Below are positions 63,812 through 64,000 of a stretch of 64,000 nucleotides of DNA, in pieces. A program made the translations under genes and the position numbers. How positions within the stretch are numbered: position 1 is the stretch's first letter; each line of letters begins with the position of its first letter. The stretch is from Calliopsis andreniformis (taxonomy: Eukaryota > Arthropoda > Insecta > Hymenoptera > Andrenidae): NCBI RefSeq assembly GCF_051401765.1, contig NW_027480595.1:310001-374000 (forward strand), read 5' to 3'. A model generated the notes under the pieces. It did not search any database. It had not been told where the DNA came from and saw only the letters and a program-made list of their open reading frames with translations.

Positions 63812-64000
63812 TTCCGGATTGAGGATTCAGAATTGAAATTTGAGGACTGAGCATTGAGGATTGAAGATTGAGTATTGAGGATTGAAGATTGAGAATTGAG
63901 GATTGAGGATTGAGGATTGAGGATGAGGGCTGAGGGTTGAGGATTGAGGTTTGAGGACCGAGGACTGAGGATTGAGGATTGAGAATTGAGGATTGAGGAT
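63812..64000 (+). repeat. HOR unit 13, partial at the window edge
   Basis: The unit starts with the A word and reads GAGCATTGAGG and GAGGACCGAGGACTGAGG as in other units, then is cut by the window end. It shows that the array continues to the right. Confidence 0.88.

Larger units (their letters stand above)
1..64000 (+). repeat. Heptanucleotide satellite array (GAGGATT)n, whole window
   Basis: Every stretch I read is made of 7-bp words related to GAGGATT, always in the same orientation. No inverted segment, unique insert or gene-like interval interrupts them. Common variants are single substitutions at any of the seven positions, such as CAGGATT, GTGGATT, GACGATT, GAGTATT, GAGGGTT, GAGGACT and GAGGATA. 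Rare 6-bp words, as in GAGGAC followed by GAGGACT, shift the phase at recurrent places. The consensus has 3 G, 2 A, 2 T and no C, so the + strand is very poor in C. The array runs off both ends, so its true size is unknown. A eukaryotic heterochromatic satellite is the likeliest identity; that part is inference. Confidence 0.97.
41850..64000 (+). repeat. Zone 3: higher-order repeat array of A and B blocks
   Basis: A blocks (TTCCGG) lie at 42434, 43967, 46867, 48325, 49862, 51399, 52936, 54473, 57058, 59420, 60878, 62387 and 63812. B or B' blocks (GTGAAATCATGG) lie at 42925, 44479, 45507, 46052, 47377, 48914, 50353, 51890, 53427, 54985, 56013, 57570, 58605, 59930, 61369 and 62878. A third marker, AGGTCGTGG followed by GAGGCCTGAGG, lies between B and the next A in most units. 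Units are far more alike than segments of zone 1. The array runs off the right end. Confidence 0.93.

Noticed and set aside
1..64000. CRISPR array
   Set aside because: There are no direct repeats of 23-45 bp separated by unique spacers of constant size, no leader and no cas genes. The spacing repeats are themselves satellite sequence.
1..64000. Telomere repeat tract
   Set aside because: GAGGATT shares length and a G-rich strand with the plant-type TTTAGGG repeat but not its sequence. The array is too variable and shows no terminus, and internal HORs are not a telomere feature.
1..64000. Bacterial surface protein gene with heptapeptide repeats, or ice-nucleation-like repeats
   Set aside because: All three - strand frames give the same peptide with stops scattered by substitution. 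No frame is kept open over the array, and there is no non-repetitive N- or C-terminal domain anywhere.
1..64000. tRNA, rRNA or structured ncRNA
   Set aside because: I found no cloverleaf, no conserved rRNA words and no stem with matching arms. A strand with almost no C cannot form ordinary GC-rich hairpins with itself.
1..64000. CENP-B box
   Set aside because: I looked for the TTCG and CGGG core elements in the expected arrangement. TTCCGG in the A blocks resembles only a fragment, with no correctly spaced partner.

Overview
The whole 64-kb window is one uninterrupted satellite-type tandem repeat. I see no convincing protein gene, RNA gene, mobile element, CRISPR array or promoter. The basic unit is a 7-bp word, GAGGATT on the + strand (AATCCTC on the - strand), repeated head to tail in one orientation from the first base to the last. 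Most copies are the consensus or a one- or two-base variant (GAGTATT, GAAGATT, GAGAATT, GAGGACT, GAGGGTT, GACGATT and others), with occasional 6-bp units. The consensus has no C, so the two strands differ strongly in composition.

The organism cannot be named from the sequence. A gene-free satellite this long, with nested higher-order repeats and signs of unequal exchange, best fits eukaryotic heterochromatin (pericentromeric, subtelomeric or B-chromosome-like). Short heptamer arrays also occur between genes in some bacteria (for example the cyanobacterial STRRs), so a prokaryotic source is not excluded, but 64 kb would be extraordinary there.

Layout. Zone 1 (1 to about 16.8 kb) is the most heterogeneous, with a few diverged duplications (928 bp, 948 bp and 363 bp spacings). 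Zone 2 (about 16.8 to 41.85 kb) is built from large segmental duplications. A block of about 4.9 kb at 21.9-26.8 kb recurs at 30.0-34.8 kb with a constant 8,025-bp offset, and again as a rearranged mosaic at 35.7-39.7 kb. Zone 3 (about 41.85 kb to the end) is a young higher-order repeat (HOR) array. Its units hold two diagnostic signature blocks, A (with TTCCGG) and B (with GTGAAATCATGG). The commonest unit length is 1,537 bp. Longer compound units carry an extra B-like block, B' (with GGACCTCTGACTG).

The long - strand reading frames are a by-product of the repeat. The word AATCCTC has no stop in any frame, and 7 is not divisible by 3, so all three - strand frames read the same seven-residue repeat (I-L-N-P-Q-S-S). 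On the + strand the same word gives TGA in every frame every 21 bp. I annotate none of these frames as a gene. The interest of the window lies in its repeat hierarchy: 7-bp words, signature blocks of about 200 bp, half-kilobase spacers, 1.4-2.9-kb HOR units and 4-12-kb segmental duplications.
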